A stretch of DNA of 64,000 nucleotides, taken from assembly GCA_015680685.1 (NCBI GenBank), contig MNCI01004529.1, forward strand, positions 344,360 to 408,359. Reading direction: 5' to 3'. This document shows, one piece after another, positions 12,301 through 23,691 of the stretch (positions are counted from its first letter, which is position 1; the number at the start of each line of letters is the position of its first letter). Both the position numbers and the translations under genes were made by a program. The DNA comes from Gnetum montanum (taxonomy: Eukaryota > Streptophyta > Gnetopsida > Gnetales > Gnetaceae). Under the pieces are notes generated by a model, which ran no database searches, was not told the DNA's origin, and worked only from the letters and a program-made list of their open reading frames with translations.

Positions 12301-13110
12301 CATTGGAAAGGAAAAATAAAAAGTAGGTTGAGGATATTAAATACCTTAGGGATCTCAAGAAGTTTATGGAAGCCCAAGTGGCTAATAGAGACTTCTTACA
12401 AAGTAAGAAGATAGAATGGTCATGGTATTGGAACACCATCCATAGCAAGGTTGCTCATACTAGGAACCTTGCAGAGTAGAAGTTACAAATGGACTTATTG
12501 GATCGCAAAGCTAGGGAGTGGAGGGACTATTGTGCTTGGGTTCTTGAGTGGGACCAGGCACAAAAGGAGCACAAAAAGAAATAAAAGGTTTAACAGGAGA
12601 GTTACCTATAGTGGCTACAAGAAGAATCCATAGAGAGGCAAAAGCTAGAGTTGTTCATGAAGGGAATCAATGCAGGATATGCCTTCAAGCTATTTGAAGG
12701 CTCTCTGGTAGTAGCTGATTCTTCCACTCCTTAGGTCACTACTGCTTTTGGGAAGGTGACCACTCTTAACTTTTCATGGGAGCCACCTACATGGACCAAA
12801 ATTGAGGAGAGAAACATCTTGAATTGTATTAATCTTGGGGAAGTGAATTGGGCTAACATGACTGAACACTAGATTCTCCATCATCTAGAGGTTAGTCTTC
12901 AAAACTTCCCTACAGAAGATGCTACCCCTGAATCTTCCTAGGTTTTTTTATTTTTAATTAATTTCTTTTATTTTATTATATTTTAGTTTAATTTAATTTG
13001 TAATTTAGTTATGTTAAATGCTAATTAAACTTTTATTCTGATTAGTAAAGGTACCAGGTGATAGCAATGACCCTAGTGGTAATAACATTGAAGATGCTCC
13101 TCCTCCTCTA
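9369..13110 (+). pseudogene. Decayed multi-exon ORF of unknown family, coiled-coil C-terminal half
   Basis: I do not recognise the protein. The plus strand alternates protein-like frames with AT-rich GT...AG segments whose removal keeps the frame. The clearest are 9850-9935 (GGC TAC AT joined to A TAT AGG), 11797-11886, and 12025-12117, which has a GTAAG donor and TTTGTAG acceptor and joins GAT GTT G to TG TCC AAG. A further acceptor is at 10421-10422 and a donor at 11481. The last long exon (12118 to about 12940) is rich in Lys, Glu, Arg and Leu, with repeated Trp, and looks like coiled coil; its in-frame stops are TAA or TAG where Gln fits. A short proline-rich end closes near 13110. It lies antisense to Tat-like copy 1 and downstream of that copy's protease. 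It could be an antisense ORF of that element or an unrelated captured gene. Confidence 0.5.
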
Positions 13111-13555
13111 GTTAGACCTTAGTCCTACCAATTTGATCATGCCTTTGGTTATTTTTGTTATTATTGACGTTATGGTGTTGTGGCTATTTTTAGTTGTTGG
13201 TTGTTATGAGATTGTTCATTATTTTTTATGTTATTACTACACAGTGTAGCCATGGCTACCAAACTCCTATTTATTTTATATGTCATTTGAACTTTTGTCA
13301 CACTATGTGACTATAGTTGTGGGCCATGGACATTTTGGTTATTATTACTATTTTTAAAACTTTAATTTTTCTTATATTTTCTAGCATTTTTAATTTTATG
13401 CATTTTATACGTTTTACATTTCATTCATGTTATAAGGCTACATTGGTTAAAACATATGATTATAATGCAATAATCTGTAAAGTAAAATATAAATTAACTT
13501 AGAAAACAAAATGTAAACTAAGGAATAATGGCTATAAATAGGTTGTAAAAGTATT
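13111..13555. other. AT-rich spacer, nothing recognised
   Basis: AT-rich sequence with no frame, repeat or site that I can support. It lies between the end of the spliced ORF and a short tandem repeat. Confidence 0.5.
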
Positions 13556-13705
13556 GCTAGTTTTAGGCCTTGGTAGGCCACCAGTTTAAGGCCTTGGCAG
13601 GCCATGCATTGCTAGTTTTAGGCCATAGCAAGCCATATTGTGACCAATTTCAGGCCATGGTGGTCATAACTTTGCCAGTTTTAGGCCTAGCAAGCCATGG
13701 CAAAA
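13556..13705. repeat. Short tandem repeat built on a TTTTAGGCC...GGCCA unit
   Basis: Five diverged units of about 25-35 bp carry CAGTTTTAGGCC followed by a short spacer and AGGCCA or AAGCCA. The two GGCC parts make each unit partly palindromic. The stretch is GC-richer than its surroundings. No function can be read from it. Confidence 0.7.
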
Positions 13706-13912
13706 TTTTTATAGATTTTCCAAGTTTTAAAATTGTTATGATATTTTTTACATTTTATATTTGAGAATAAATAAGACATAAGAATGTAAACTGTAAATAA
13801 GGATAAATCATAGGTTACACGTGAAATAAAGCTAAAACAAGGAAAAATAAAGTAATGTAAAGTGATGCATGTAAATAAAGTTTAAACTAGGCTAAGAAAA
13901 TAAAACAAAAGG

Positions 13913-14660
13913 CTACACAATTATTGGCATAGGGGTAGGCGAATAGGAAACATACATTAATTGTGCAAGTGTTTCCACTTTGAACTGCTTCTCTACATCA
14001 ACATTGTTGATTTCCAAGGAAATCACACTATCATCATGAATAATTATTTCACCTACCTCATAAGGTAGGTGAATTTCTTGGTGGATACATGAAAAAATAG
14101 CTTGTAATTGAGCTGCCTGGATGAGATTAAATCCTAATGTCTCTTCGACCACCAAGAATTTTGCTGTTGTGGGGAATTATTTCCTTGCTACAAATTCCAA
14201 AGAAATGGAGCCTTTGACTACAACCTAAGATACATTAAAGGATTTGAGAGTAGAACTAGAGGTATGTTGCACGTGTTCTATTAGACCCAAACATTTAATA
14301 ATGGTATAGGGTATGACATTAGTCACCACTCCATCATCAATGTAAACCATGTGCACCTTGTACTACCCATCCCTTATTGTTATGAAGATAGGGGCCTTCA
14401 TTGTTTTGCCATCATGGGAGCTGGTTTTGACCTCAATGTTACAAAACACTAGCACCATTGACTTCTGTTCTTCCCTAGGTGAAGGTGGTACCATTACATT
14501 TTGGATGGACTCTTCACTTGTAGGGATGTCTTTGCTAACAAGAATTAAAGTCAACTTTTCACTAAGGCTTTGCAATATACAACAAAAGTCATTACCAGGT
14601 CATACAGGCTCAAAGAAGTATTCGTTTGTTTCAAAGACTGCTTGACCTATTCCATAGCAT
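13913..14660 (-). pseudogene. Aspartic protease region of Tat-like copy 1
   Basis: The frame at 14363-14575 contains KDIPTSEESIQNVMVPPSP, and after a shift near 14345 the minus strand reads VYIDDGVVTNVIPYTIIKCL. Plant Tat-clade proteases have ID(N/S)GSALNIxP...L here, so the usual Asp-Ser/Thr-Gly is replaced by Asp-Asp-Gly. The same segment occurs in copy 2 (21953-22210) and copy 3 (47904-48300). The frame at 13913-14155 continues the domain. No reverse transcriptase follows downstream on the minus strand, which is unusual for a gag-protease unit of this type. Confidence 0.75.
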
Positions 14661-17310
14661 TAAGGAAGTCTTTGTCATGGGTTATTAACTTCTCATTCTT
14701 ATTGATTTTAACATCCTCCATGCATCCCAAGATGCAAACTTCCTATTTTAGCAAGTGTGGTTTGACCTTTTTCTTCTTTCCTTATGGCTTGCAATCCTCC
14801 TTGGTTGACTAGTTAAAGTAGCCTGAACATTAGAGCTCATGGGGATGGATGAGATAGGAGTGGGATTTGGTGGGCCTACCTCCTTCCATGCCTTATCCTA
14901 CTTATTTTCTTTGTCTTTAGGCTTTGAAATAGACTTCTTGCATTGTTTAGCTAGTGATTTCTTATGGTTGGACTGCAAAGACGTCATCGCATTAGCCATC
15001 ATGGAAGGACATTACTCAGTTGTAGTTATGGATTTGGTTGTAGCAAGAGGGGCCACTCTAATCATGAAGGATTTCTTAGGAGGCATTGATGATGGTATCC
15101 TTACAATAAAAGGAGTCCTTAAACTAGAAAAAGTTTAGGGACCCCTTTCATTATGAGGAGGTACTTGAATCATGAACAGATCCCATAAAAGTCTTGATTT
15201 TTTGTTCATGTTGAATACTACTATGATGTATGGACTATTGTTGACATTCAACAGGTCCTTGTAGACTTGCATGGACTAGTTTTGTGGCCTAACTAGGTTA
15301 GAGGCATTGAGCACCAACTCTTCATTATCTATCATCTTCTACAGGTCATCCTTTAGGACTAGGCAAAAGTCAGTATCATGACCTAGCATTTGATGATAAT
15401 AATAGAATTAGTCAAGTTTTAAGTACTTCGATATAGGTGGGTCATCCGGATCCTTTGTGATCTTGCATAACCGATCATGCCTCTTACAGGCATTCTCTAT
15501 CATTTGTTTGTACTAGATCCATCCACTCTTAAGCAACTAATCAAGGAGTTTAGATGATTTCAAGGGTAACCTAGGGTACTTTGACCAATCTTTCCTCTCA
15601 AAGTTAGGCCTTATGTTCCTTGATGTATAGGCCTTGGATGTTGATGATTAGCTATTTGTGGTAGCAACCTTGGGTTGACTTGTCTTTGGCCCTTATGTGG
15701 TTTTGCTAACTTTGGCCATAGTGGCCATGGCTTCATGATTTTTCCTACCCTTCTCCTTGTCCTTCCACGAGTGTTGATTTTTATATGCCATGTAGGCAGG
15801 GTCATGGCTAGCCTCAACAACATCCTCTATGTTCTTGATTTGTAAGAAGGCTTGATTAAGTGATCCCAAGTCTAGATAATGAAGTTGAGACTTGATAAAG
15901 TCATTGAAGATCCTTCTAAAGATGGTCAGAAGATGGATTTTGACTATGGGTTTGGGAATCTTGTTCAGTAGAGCATTAAACCTTTGGATAAACTTCTGAA
16001 CTAGTTTAAGGGGCCCCTATTTGATTTTTATCAATTGGTCTAGGGTGGTATCTAGCTTCTAGTTGTACTTGAAATAATTCGCAAATTGTGATATCAAGTC
16101 CTCAAGCAAGGTTATGGAACCTTGAGATAATGTGTCATACCAATCATAGGTCTTCCCTGCAAGAGACATAAGAAAGATTTTCATTATTGTATGAGGCCAA
16201 GCATGTACCAACAGGAATTCAAAGTAGAAAGTGATCAAGCGAACATGTGGATCACCCTCATCATTATACTTGGTAAACTAGGGTATGGGAATGCCAGGGG
16301 GAAGATTTAATTATGGGACAACAAGACTCATAGAATCATCCTAATAGAAATCCATTATATTAACTATTTGGATATTTCAAGCTTTAAGCTTATGTTACTC
16401 TTCCATAAGGTCTTGGATAATTTGGAATGCCTAATTCAATCCTTACAGCATTTCCATGGGTTGTGAAGACTACACATATGGTTGTGGTATAAATTGGGAG
16501 ACTTGTGGCCTCACAATGGGTTGTAGCACAAAGGGGAGAGGCTAAGTAATCATTGTTGAAAGGGGGCTAAATAATGAGAAGAAAGTTTGTGTTGATACAT
16601 ATGGAACAAAGGGGATGAATGGTGTATGTGACCCTTGGATTACTTGGGGTCCTAGTATGCGAGCAACTAGAATGAAGAATGGATGCACAGTGGAGAATGC
16701 CATGGGTGATGATCATGCAAACTGAGGCTATATGGAAAAAGGCATTAGAGGAGAAAAGGGGAGTTGATTAGGGCACAAATTATGCATGATGGGCTTCTAT
16801 GATAGGTGTTGGCCCAAACATTGTAGAGTAAATAGGAGAAGAGGGTTGGAGAGCCTACACTATGAAAGAGGCAAGAGAGGATGAAGTGGGTGTGATGGTC
16901 TATGAAGCTAATTGTTGGAAAAGACTCCCAATGAAATTATTAGGTTTAGGCTTGACCTCAAACTCATCTTGTTTTTCATGTTGACTTTTCAAATTGGCCC
17001 TCTCACTCTACTCATCCATCTCAATTAGTAATATTCATGTATGGATGTCATTTAGCAAAATTTTATTGTAGGGGGAAGGAATGTACTCCTTCATATTTCA
17101 GTGAATCAACTCAAATTTACATTTAGACTTAACTTCTACCCTTGGAATGAGTAAGTTAGGTTGAATTGTTATGAAAATGAAGTTGTAGTAATCTTTATTT
17201 ATTATGATAAAATCTGAGCTCTACCTCCTTTTTCAAAGTGATTTTCTATGCTTAACCACAACTAGGTCTTTCTAGTCATACATCCTTACTACATCTCGAT
17301 TGGATGCCAT
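14661..17310 (-). pseudogene. gag of Tat-like copy 1
   Basis: An ATG at 17308-17310 begins MASNRDVVRMYD, matching the gag start of copy 3 (MATNQQYVCIYD at 37350). Then come MKEYIPSPYNKI near 17080, the retrotransposon gag domain at about 15850-16300 (DEGDPHVRLITFYFEFL, then GKTYDWYDTL), and near 15400 FYYYHQMLGHDTDFCLVLKD. That last segment is the Tat-clade form of the gag C-terminal knuckle (C..H...GHDTE.C..LK), with its first Cys replaced by Tyr. Stops are frequent. Copy 1 and copy 3 align over the whole gag by eye. Confidence 0.8.
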
Positions 17311-17529
17311 GTCTGTCAAGTTGATGGGTAGAACAATGAGTTGCTAAAAGGCATTGATAGTAATTTAACTTATTTTTGAATTTCAAATTCCAAAAAGTGG
17401 AATTGCTTGATGTGCAAATAGATGTGGCCATGAAAATGGTTAGAACTAATACTACAAGTGTAGTACAGGTTGAAGTGGTAGTGATATGCACTACACTTAA
17501 CAAAGTATGGCAATTTTAATATTAGTAAA

Positions 17530-17705
17530 AATAACTACACTAGCTTTTCTAGTAAGAACTACGCTAGGGGTAAGTGGTAAACACTTGTTTTGCTATGAAA
17601 AACTATTCTAGGGGATAAGTAGTGAATACTTGTTTTGCTTAGAAAAACTATGCTAGGGGGGTAAGTGGTAAATAATTATTTTTCCCAATAAAACTATTCT
17701 AGGAT
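17530..17705. repeat. Tandem repeat, period 44-46 bp, in the copy 1 leader
   Basis: Units start at 17558, 17602, 17648 and 17693 with ACTA(C/T)(G/T)CTAGGGG, followed by a TAAGTGGTAAA-type segment and a T-rich tail. They lie between gag and the 5' LTR of Tat-like copy 1. One unit keeps a CpG (ACTACGCTAGG) where others have TpG or TpT. Confidence 0.75.
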
Positions 17706-18165
17706 TACCTCCCCTTAAAAGTGTGCACTGGTTTTCAAAAGGTAACCATAAGGTGTTGATTTCCCTACACTGAAGTCTTGGGGAGAACAATGCTGGCTTT
17801 GCCACAAAATTTCACAACAAGGGGTTGGGTTATTGAGGGAAAACTACATTGGCTGTTAGAACATCCAAAGGCAAGTTTTAGCAAGGAAAAGTAACAAGTT
17901 TTGATGGAAACCATGCTAGCTTTGGGCAGTCTAGCAACTACTATGAAAATTTTGAGAACACCAAAATCACTTGTAACTAATATGCTGGGTATTGATTGTA
18001 GAAAAATGGACAACACCATTGGTTTTCCTAGCAAATTCTCTTAACAAAGCTTAGAGGGTTATAATGTAGATTCAAAGGTTTTACTTTTTAAAAAATATCT
18101 TTGAAAAGCAAAAAAGAAAGATTGGATGAAGAATTTGGGTGGAGGCCCTCCTTCTAGTATTAGAA
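17706..18165 (-). other. Leader of Tat-like copy 1, non-coding
   Basis: This stretch lies between the short tandem repeat and the LTR edge. It contains further AACNATGCTGGC-type phrases (near 17788, 17848, 17908) and an A-rich run near 18090-18120. The open stretch at 17765-18034 looks like a by-product of these repeats. I could not find a convincing primer binding site. Confidence 0.5.
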
Positions 18166-19450
18166 ACTATTGCACCTGAAACATTTAGTGCTAGAAAACA
18201 AAAAATTCTAAGTGAAGCAATTTAACCTTGGATCCCAAGGGCCTCTGAGAAAGAGAATCCAAGGCAACTTGGATAGTCTTTCCAATCACCAATGAACTTA
18301 GGAAGTATAAATGAGGATAAATAATTTAAGTGGCAATGCAGATTTGATTCAAAAGAAAGCACATAAATTAATTGTGGAATAAACTTGCACAACAAATTAA
18401 CTATAAACTTTATTATAATAATAAAATATTAAAAGTATCAATAGTTTTACAAATTGTGTGTCCAAATGTACAGGGAGTTGCACAGATAAAACTTGAAGCC
18501 TATTGAAGCCAATAGTTTGCGTTCTACAATCAACCTCACGATCCATATACTTTCTAGCTTCAATTATCATAACTCCTTGCTAGTTATTTGGTCAAATATA
18601 TAGCATTAATAACAAGAGGGGTAAATTATGTGCTTAACTTTTTGTTGGAATGATGCTACGCTAAGAGTCTCCAATGCTTATCCGATTGCAAATTTGCTCC
18701 AAAAAAGTCTCACAAAAATGTCAAATGTCTCAAGTGCTAAAGGAAAACAATGTCAAAACTTGTTCAATGTGTTCATAATTTTTCTTTATAGGACATATGA
18801 TTGCTGATTTGGGATTGCAAATTTCTTCTATGATTGCTAACATATTAATGTGGCTTGCAGGTGTGACAGGCCATCATTTCCAATGTAGTTTTCTATTTGT
18901 GGTAAGTTTGATGCACCTAGGCCAACAAAACTATGTTGAATGCTATAAATAGCAAACAGACTTGGAAAACCATACTAGCTTCACCCAACTACATTGGCCT
19001 TGGAAAACTACATTGGCTTCATGGAATCTTTGTTGGCCTTGTTGGAACTATGCTACTCTTGGATAACCACACTAGCTTTGTGGAATCACACTCACCTTGC
19101 CAGGAAAATGAAAACCCAACAATTCTAATGCTTGGTGTGGGTGGTTTGAATGTAGTTTTATCTTTGACCAAAATAAAACCCATAAAAATAGCAAATTTGA
19201 TAGTTCCCAAGGCATTTTTAGCCATTCCAAGCCTAAATATAGACATGACATAACTTTTTCTACTTAGGAAGTAAGGCTATAACAACTTATGAGGTATTTT
19301 TCAGCCCTAAAATGTTGAAAGTATGTGAGATTGCAGCTCATGGGCTACAAACCTCACATTTTACAATAAAGTTCAACCTAAAGTTTGATGGTGAAGGTTA
19401 CAATGTTAAAAAGTTACAATAGGAATTTTCTTGATGGTGTTTTATAGTTT
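18166..19450 (-). repeat. 5' LTR-like sequence of Tat-like copy 1 (right edge approximate)
   Basis: On the minus strand the segment ending near 18170 reads TTTTGTTTTCTAGCAC, followed by TTTCTAATACTAGAAGGAGG. The right arm of the big inverted repeat (30010-30070) has TTTTGTTTTCTAGCAC then TTTCTAACACTAAAAGGAG at the matching place just before the copy 3 leader. Near 19340, GGGCTACAAACCTCACATTT matches the arm segment near 23190 on the same strand. The region also holds AACTACATTGGC-type repeats at 18925-19100. The far edge is not defined. Confidence 0.55.
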
Positions 19451-20930
19451 ACCTAGGCTTTGATGAAATAGATCAAGAGAAAGAAAGGGAAGGTAAGGAA
19501 GAAGGCTTGGATGAGAAAGGGAATCACTTGTTGGAGATACAAATCATACCTTTGGTAGAAGCTACACCATTACAAGATAAACCAATCTTGAAGGATAAGG
19601 AGGCTTGCAAATGGATTAATAAGATGACTAGTTCCAAGTTATCAACCTCCTATGATAAGTTTTAATTAATGATGTAATGATAATATATTAGAATAAGCAC
19701 ATCAAGATTAACCTAACATGGTATTTGTCTTGTAGAGATGGAAAAGAGAATTTGAGCTTGTGTTAAGGATAAGTAATTAATGATGGGAGGGTTAGCAAAG
19801 GATATGGAGAGAAAGATGAATTTTCTCTATTTAGGTGAATGTAAGTATATATGTGATGTGTTTGATGTCAAATAAAATGTATGTTAATTGAAACTAACAT
19901 AAGTGTTAACTACAAAGATAGAAATAAAACTAAATAAAGATTAGGTAACTTTTAAGGACCTAGCAATAAACATTGACATAGTAGAAGAAAGTGCTATAGT
20001 AGAGAAAATAAGTATGGCTCTATGTTATGAAAAAGATATGGAAGTATTAGCCATTAAGCAAGCCAATGCTAATGTTTTGCTATTGGATGCACTAGAGTAA
20101 GCATGGAAGAAATAAGAGGCACATGAGAGAGAAATAAAGATATCATCAAATTAAGTAGAACTACTAGAAGTAGATATACCTAGCAGCAAAATGATAAGAC
20201 ATAATCTTTCACTTCACACATATTGAAAAGTGAAAAATAACATCTTAGGCTTTTAAAAGACTCTTATGGAATGTAGAAGATCAACTTTGGCTATGATCCA
20301 TTTAATGAGAAGTTTGAGAAACTCAACTATAGCATAGAAATGTTTGGGGCAAAGAAACCAAAATAATAAAAGGTGGTACAAGCTAGAGTACCATTAATTA
20401 TTGAAGGAAAGCAAAGGCTTGTATATAAATAGAGAAATTAGGAGATGTTTATTCAACAAATGAATCTAGAAGAGTTATTTCTAAGTTTTTCCAATAATGC
20501 AATAATAACCACACTAGAGGAATAAAGAGGAGCTCCACAAGGGGAGCCTATGAAAGAGGAGAATGAAGAAGACATCATCCTAGAAGAGTTGAAAGCCTAC
20601 GAAAAAGAGTAAGCTAATAATTTGCCAATGATTCCTACCTTTGTATTCAAAATCATAGACACATCAAACCTAAGTCTAGAGGAAATAGAGAAGAAAATTT
20701 TGGATATGTAAAGAGATACTCAAGATAAATCTTTTTTTTTTAACAAATTCTATCTAATTTTACCACATAGAAAATTAGATTAACTTTTTATTTATCTTTG
20801 GTGATGTGCACATCTAGGAGAGTAGCCAAGAGCTAGCTCTGATAGTAAATCTAGTGCCCATGAAAATTAGTAGTGATGATGAAGAGAAGCTAGGTACTAG
20901 AAAGAGAGACTAATGTTGCATGTCAGTAAA
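19451..20930 (+). pseudogene. Degraded spliced ORF, antisense to Tat-like copy 2
   Basis: Unrecognised. The plus strand holds an acidic, Lys/Glu-rich frame at about 19455-19665 (starting VYLGFDEIDQEKERE). It is followed by an AT-rich interval ending in TTGTCTTGTAG near 19735, then a short frame (RWKREFELVLR), and later heptad-like stretches near 19975-20100 (VEESAIVEKISMALCYEKDM) and 20520-20720. Donor sites appear as GATAAGT, one change from GGTAAGT. The position, downstream of and antisense to the protease at 21500-22215, parallels the ORF at 9369-13110 beside copy 1. The two are not obviously the same protein. Confidence 0.35.
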
Positions 20931-21490
20931 ATAGCTTATAGGATACAGTTTTAATTTTAATGTAGGATATTGAAGTTTTTATATTTGATGCATAGTATCA
21001 GTTTTATCTTTGATTTGTAAGTGTGAATGACATTCAACATCAATTTATAATGACATAGTCAAATCTCTATGTAACATTTTGTAAGAACACAAATAAATAA
21101 AGGGACATTTTCTACATTTTTCCTATTTTGGCTATTATAGTATCTCATAGTAGCGTAGAAACAATGTGAACTGTAAAGCTTTATTATCTTCTTGTGTTTT
21201 ACTACTCAACATCACTACCTAGTTATAAGCAACAATACTTAGAAATTAATAGTGAATAGGGATAAATGTTAACAAAAGAAAAATAATGCTATGAATTTGA
21301 AAGCAAAGTTGATCTCAATAGGCACTAGTAGCTGACCACCACTTCCAAATAGTTTTCATTAGAAAGTGATCAATAAGAAGTTGTTTAAAGTGATTCAAGG
21401 ATTAGATGAATTTTTACCAATGATAATCTTGTAAGAGGTAGCATGGGAAGAATAAAGGAATTTCTTTCTTTCCCATAGAAATATAAACTT
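20931..21490. other. AT-rich spacer, nothing certain
   Basis: No reliable gene on either strand. It separates the plus-strand spliced ORF from the minus-strand protease region of copy 2. Confidence 0.4.
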
Positions 21491-22215
21491 CACCGAAGCC
21501 TAAGTCAATAAACTCAATATTAATATTAGACTCATTCTTCAAGTCTATCAAGTATTTAATAACAACATTAGTAGTTTTAGGGTGAGAGTAAACTATAGAC
21601 TTACCTACAAGTTTAACATGAGCGTTGGATGGTTTATCATTAACCCAAAATGGTTGAGTCTCAAGATTTAAGAGTGAAACACTCAGAATTTAGGTATCAG
21701 TAAGGATAATTAATTTGTAAACATAGAATGAAAAATGTATTTCCTAATGAATGAGGGATGAAACCACATGGTGTTGAGATAACCATGGGTATCCTAGTAT
21801 CTCATTCATACCATGACATTCATGTATGATGATAAAAAGGGCTTCACACTATATGGAATTTCCAACAATAAAATGTAGCCTAATGTAACCTATGACTTCA
21901 ACTTGAGTACTATTAAAAAAGGGATACTTGTATAGGTTTCATTTAATATTACCTAATCATGAAGATGAAAGCACTTGATAATAACCCATATGATCATGTT
22001 AGACCCTATGTCATCATCAATATGTATTAGTGGTATAGTAGCATTATGTGACACTTTGATCATTATGTATGTAGGTAGCTCATAGATCTTCCTAGTTTTC
22101 AAATGTCTTAATGTTCTTACTACAAAAGTTTTGATTATTAAATCATAATGAGAAATTTGGAGGCAGAATGAAATAACCTTAGTAAGGATAGAAATATCAC
22201 TCAAAATCATAATCT
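21491..22215 (-). pseudogene. Aspartic protease region of Tat-like copy 2
   Basis: The frame at 21953-22210 reads LIHIDDDIGSNMI and then VIIKCFHL, aligning with VYIDDGVVTNVI and TIIKCLGL of copy 1. After one stop the minus strand continues VEVIGYIRLHFIVGN and ILGYPWLSQHHVVSSLIH. The latter is the Tat-clade form of the second protease segment (LLGRPWLH...SSLHQ). This is the best evidence for placing the family. Gag is absent: the frame is cut at about 22215-22240, where the left arm of the inverted repeat begins. Confidence 0.75.
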
Positions 22216-22239
22216 TTTTAAAAATAATACATAAAACTA

Positions 22240-23466
22240 CTCAGTGTTCCTTGGAAATTACAACAAGGTTGTAATGGCTGAAAAATTCAATGCTCAAAAA
22301 CCAAAAATCTCAACACAGAACAATTTTAACTCTAATATCCACAAGCCTCAAAAGGATTAGAAGCATCTTAAACGGTCTAGCTGATCACTTAAGGACTTTA
22401 AAAATTTGTTATCGAATGATGGAAATGAAAATGAGCATGAATATATAAATGCAAAAAAAAAAATCAAACACTAATACTAGAATAGAGAATTCATGAAACA
22501 ATATGGTCAAAAAAAAGAAACAACAAACTATATATTACATACTATAAAAGATATAATATTATTTGGAATAGAGGTTTAGATGATATAAACTGTTGGCTTT
22601 AAAAGCTTGCAAACACAAGGGATATTGTATAAAACTAGTGTGGGATGTAGGATGTGGTCTACATTGGATCTTCATTTGTATTTTTGTTCAATCTATACCA
22701 CAATCAACGATGCTCCAATGATCTATGCTATAAAAAAAGACTATAAAAAAGGCTACAATAATGTCTACTCTATTGCTCAAAAGACCTCTCTTACTACCAA
22801 GTGATCTCTTTGCAAAATTTGCCAAAAGATCCAAAAAATTATGCTTGATTTAGTATAAATAGATCTCAGATTCATTGTGTTGGCATCTGTGATAGTTCCA
22901 TATGCTCATTGGAGCATTACAGAATGTTTTGGGCCAATAGTACAGCATATGGGTTAAGAACCCAAGTATCACACATTGTCCTACATGCTACTAGAGTATG
23001 TGGAACTAGAACATGCAGTGTGTGAGTCAAAAGACTAGTTTTGGTAGTGTATAGAGCTTATTTTCATGGACCAAACTACAACGTGTAGGACACTAGCATT
23101 TTTTTTACTTTTTTTGCTAAATTTGACAGCGTATTTGGCATTTTTACCTTCACAAATTGGCATAAACTGAATTCACAACATGTGGGCTACAAATTTCATT
23201 TTTACACATTGAAAGTAACCCAAAATTTTATGAAAACAACGCCACAAGATAGGAATTTTGATGGAAAAACAAGGCTATTATTTTTACCTTTAGATATCCA
23301 CCAAATTACATTGCAAATTCTAGTTACCAGTCTTCTTGTTGTCCATATGAAATTTCTTAAGGTGTTTCAGTAATGCTTCTTTTTTGATGTTTTGAGGATT
23401 AACCCAAGAGACATCAACAAAAAATGCAAAATAACATTGTGAGTTCATCACCAACACTCCCTCAAC
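22240..23466 (-). repeat. Left arm of a large inverted repeat (LTR-like)
   Basis: Read on the minus strand this arm matches the plus strand of 23692-24713 continued at 29872-30065. Matching landmarks are CATGAATATATAAATGCA (22437) against its complement at 24700 plus 29872, GGGCTACAAATTTCATTTTT (23190) against its complement near 23965, and the CACCAACACTCCCTCAACA end (near 23447) against its complement near 23695. The arms are about 1.2 kb and similar but not identical. Homology to the copy 1 LTR-like sequence suggests these are 5' LTRs of two head-to-head Tat-like copies. Confidence 0.75.
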
Positions 23467-23691
23467 ACAATTGATTCAGTAATTGTCGAATCATGTTAAG
23501 AATTGCTCAAAATAGTAAAATAAGGTCACAATAAGAAGTTAAGAGTTTGGGATGATATGTTGGTTACATGGGCTATTTTAATGGTTACATCTACTAATAA
23601 AGAGTTCCAAATGTGTTGACATCATGGTTGTGATCTAATTTCACCATCATGAGTACTTCTTGGTATGATTTGACATCTACTAAATCAAGTA

